Below are positions 6,404-7,969 of a stretch of 7,969 nt of DNA, piece after piece. Position 1 is the first letter of the stretch, and each line of letters begins with the position of its first letter. The notes under the pieces are model-generated. The model worked only from the letters and a program-made list of their open reading frames with translations, was not told where the DNA came from and did not search any database. The DNA comes from Bacteroidales bacterium (GTDB lineage Bacteria; Bacteroidota; Bacteroidia; Bacteroidales; UBA3824): assembly GCA_017530465.1 (NCBI GenBank), contig JAFXMJ010000002.1:1-7969 (forward strand), in the 5' to 3' direction. Made by a program: the position numbers and the translations under genes.

Positions 6404-6443
6404 AAAAGAGGCTGTCTAAACAACTTTTTAGACAGCCTCTTTT
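6404..6443. terminator. Bidirectional intrinsic terminator between convergent units
   Basis: AAAAGAGGCTGTCTAAA (6404-6420) pairs perfectly with TTTAGACAGCCTCTTTT (6427-6443) across a 6-base loop, giving a 17-bp stem. Going right, the stem ends in TTTT. Going left it ends in a better U-tract, TTTTTT ATTTT. It lies 29 bases past the cstA stop and about 205 bases past the stop of the small membrane protein gene, so it most likely ends the cstA transcript and also blocks read-through from the plus-strand operon. Confidence 0.9.
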
Positions 6444-6472
6444 GGTGGAAATGTGGTTGTAAACGCTTATTT

Positions 6473-7906
6473 TTATTTTTGCAACAACGTTTTGGAGTCC
6501 TGTTTGTTTTTCCAGACGAAGAACATCGCTATTGCCACTGCGCCGCATACGCCGCCGAGGATGTAGCTGATGGTGGGGGCGAGGTTCATACATTCGGGCG
6601 CGATGAATAGGTACGTGGAGCATACCACAGTCATGTACAGCGCGGGCAGGAACGCCATTATCCACGGTTTGCGGTTGATGACCATATATACTGTAATCGA
6701 CCACAATGTAAACACGCTCAATGCCTGGTTGCTCCATCCGAAATAACGCCAGATGATATTGAAACCGGCTGCGTCGCTCAGGCTGTAAACGATGATGAGG
6801 GCGGTTGCCACAAATACGGGTACGCTTATCATAAGGCGTTGCGAGATTTTGCTCTGATCCATCTTGAAGAAGTCGGCGAGGATGAGTCGTGCGCTGCGCA
6901 GTGCCGTGTCGCCGCTCGTTATAGGTGCGAATACAACACCAAGCATCGCCAATATGCTGCCTGCCTTGCCCATCCATGTCTCCGTGATGAAATACACGAT
7001 GGACGCCTGCGATTCGCCGTAGCCTTTTTCTTTGTAATACCAGATGGCTGCCGCAGCCCAAATCATAGCTATGATGCCTTCCAGAATCATTGCGCCGTAG
7101 AATACTGGGCGACCGAGGGTTTCATTTTTGAGGCAGCGCGCCATCAGCGGGCTTTGCGTGGCGTGGAATCCTGATATTGCGCCACAGGCTATCGTGATGC
7201 ACATTATCGGGAATATTGGCGTGGTGTCTTTGTTGGGATGGGAGTTGGCGATGCCGTCGGTGATTTCGGGCAGCTGGATGCCGTTCCAGAATATCATGAA
7301 CAATACGCCTACCGCCATGAATATCAGCGCGAAGGCAAAGAGCGGATACACCTTGCCGATTACCTTGTCGATGGGGAGCAATGTTGCAATGAGGTAATAG
7401 GCGAAGATTACGATGATCCAGAATGTGTTGTTCATCCAGTCGGGGGTTATCTTGTCCAATATTCCGGCGGGCTGGCTCACGAACACTACGCCCACCAATA
7501 CGAGGAGAATCACGGTAAACACCCTCATCACCGTCTTGGTGGTCTTGCCGAGGTATTTGCCGATGATTTCGGGGAGGTTGGCACCGCCTTCACGCAGCGA
7601 AATCATTCCCGAGAAGAAGTCGTGGAACGCGCCGATGAAGATGCAGCCCACCACAATCCAGATGTACGCCGCCGTGCCGAATTGCGCACCGAGTATCGCG
7701 CCGAATATTGGGCCGAGTCCGGCGATGTTGAGAAACTGAATCATGAAGATTTTCCACGTTGGCATCGGCATATAGTCAACGCCGTCCTGCTTGGTGTATG
7801 CGGGAGTCTTGCGCGTGGGGTCGGGACCAAATACGCGCTCCGCAAATTTGCCGTAGAGAACGTAGCCAAGTACGAGTGCTACGATAGATAATATGAAGGT
7901 AATCAT
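6473..7906 (-). CDS. cstA: CstA-family carbon starvation/pyruvate transporter, short form
   Basis: A polytopic inner-membrane protein of 477 residues. The CstA/BtsT family takes up pyruvate, and CstA has been linked to peptide uptake when carbon is short. Characteristic segments are present: DGVDYMPMPTWKIF (41-54), FLNIAGLGPIFGAILGAQFG (58-77), GAFHDFFSGMISLREGG (92-108), GFHATQSPLMARCLKNE (246-262), FAPITSGDTALRSARLI (326-342) and RYFGWSNQ (387-394), separated by many hydrophobic spans. It is much shorter than the roughly 700-residue E. coli protein and belongs to the short class, which lacks the long C-terminal part; it is not a truncation, since the reading frame is clean and followed by a terminator. 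The start at 7906 (MITFILSIVALVLGY) was chosen because the frame's upstream extension to 7948 overlaps the -7 promoter box. It is transcribed alone. The substrate here is inferred from the family. Confidence 0.94.
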   Translation of the reverse strand: MITFILSIVALVLGYVLYGKFAERVFGPDPTRKTPAYTKQDGVDYMPMPTWKIFMIQFLNIAGLGPIFGAILGAQFGTAAYIWIVVGCIFIGAFHDFFSGMISLREGGANLPEIIGKYLGKTTKTVMRVFTVILLVLVGVVFVSQPAGILDKITPDWMNNTFWIIVIFAYYLIATLLPIDKVIGKVYPLFAFALIFMAVGVLFMIFWNGIQLPEITDGIANSHPNKDTTPIFPIMCITIACGAISGFHATQSPLMARCLKNETLGRPVFYGAMILEGIIAMIWAAAAIWYYKEKGYGESQASIVYFITETWMGKAGSILAMLGVVFAPITSGDTALRSARLILADFFKMDQSKISQRLMISVPVFVATALIIVYSLSDAAGFNIIWRYFGWSNQALSVFTLWSITVYMVINRKPWIMAFLPALYMTVVCSTYLFIAPECMNLAPTISYILGGVCGAVAIAMFFVWKNKQDSKTLLQK

Positions 7907-7936
7907 TGTTTTTTGATGTTTTAAATTTTGTCGTTG

Positions 7937-7944
7937 CAAAGGTA
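7937..7944 (-). promoter_or_regulatory. Bacteroidota-type -7 promoter box for cstA
   Basis: Read on the minus strand, TACCTTTG matches TAnnTTTG exactly. Transcription would begin near 7930, giving a leader of about 24 A/T-rich bases before the ATG at 7906, with no Shine-Dalgarno site. The -33 element would fall in the last bases of the window; none with good spacing is visible. No CRP-like operator is seen in the short upstream stretch available. Confidence 0.65.
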
Positions 7945-7969
7945 GCAATATTTTTCCAAAAAAAGGAAG

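Noticed and set aside
6228..6419. 63-codon plus-strand frame rich in cysteine (WCCDCCCG)
   Set aside because: It runs into the terminator hairpin and its cysteines lack zinc-ribbon spacing; no start signal was seen.
7238..7891. 217-codon plus-strand frame opposite cstA
   Set aside because: Mirror of the cstA frame in the same register; the minus strand carries the conserved CstA segments.
7907..7948. 14-codon N-terminal extension of cstA
   Set aside because: It would place the -7 promoter box (7937-7944) inside the coding region, and family members begin with the first membrane span as MITFILS does.

Overview
The window looks like chromosomal DNA from a Bacteroidota bacterium, probably Bacteroidales. 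The support is two matches to the Bacteroidota -7 promoter box TAnnTTTG (TATCTTTG at 4538-4545 on +, TACCTTTG at 7944-7937 on -), A-rich start regions mostly without a strong Shine-Dalgarno, a short-form CstA, and a PrmC C-terminal half (YEPDTALFVPDDDP) that I associate with this phylum. No RNA genes, insertion sequences, CRISPR arrays or phage genes were seen.

Layout. (1) 2-3604 (+) is a chemosensory/signalling block. It holds the C-terminal ~80% of a CheB protein-glutamate methylesterase cut by the window edge, a free-standing CheY-like receiver, and a 761-residue membrane protein with two membrane spans, a HAMP-like stretch, a GAF domain and three PAS domains, but no kinase, cyclase or classical methyl-accepting output domain. 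(2) prmC (3604-4473, +) starts inside the stop codon of the sensor gene and encodes the release-factor glutamine methyltransferase. (3) After a 96-bp spacer with a 33-bp-period repeat and a clear -7 box comes a two-gene unit (4570-6199, +). It encodes a double zinc-ribbon membrane protein and a small three-span membrane protein, both of unknown function. (4) 6200-6472 has no convincing gene. It holds one doubtful 65-codon minus-strand frame and a perfect 17-bp stem hairpin that can end transcription from both sides. (5) cstA (6473-7906, -) is a carbon-starvation/pyruvate-family transporter with its own promoter near the right edge.

How the genes fit together. CheB removes methyl groups from glutamates of signalling coiled coils, a lone receiver passes or sinks phosphate, and a GAF/PAS membrane protein would be the sensor. 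The sensor carries two Glu/Gln-rich coiled coils that align without gaps to each other, each upstream of a PAS domain. They are candidate substrates for CheB in place of a classical chemoreceptor. The kinase and CheR partners are not in the window and may lie to the left. The zinc-ribbon pair and cstA look like independent transcription units.
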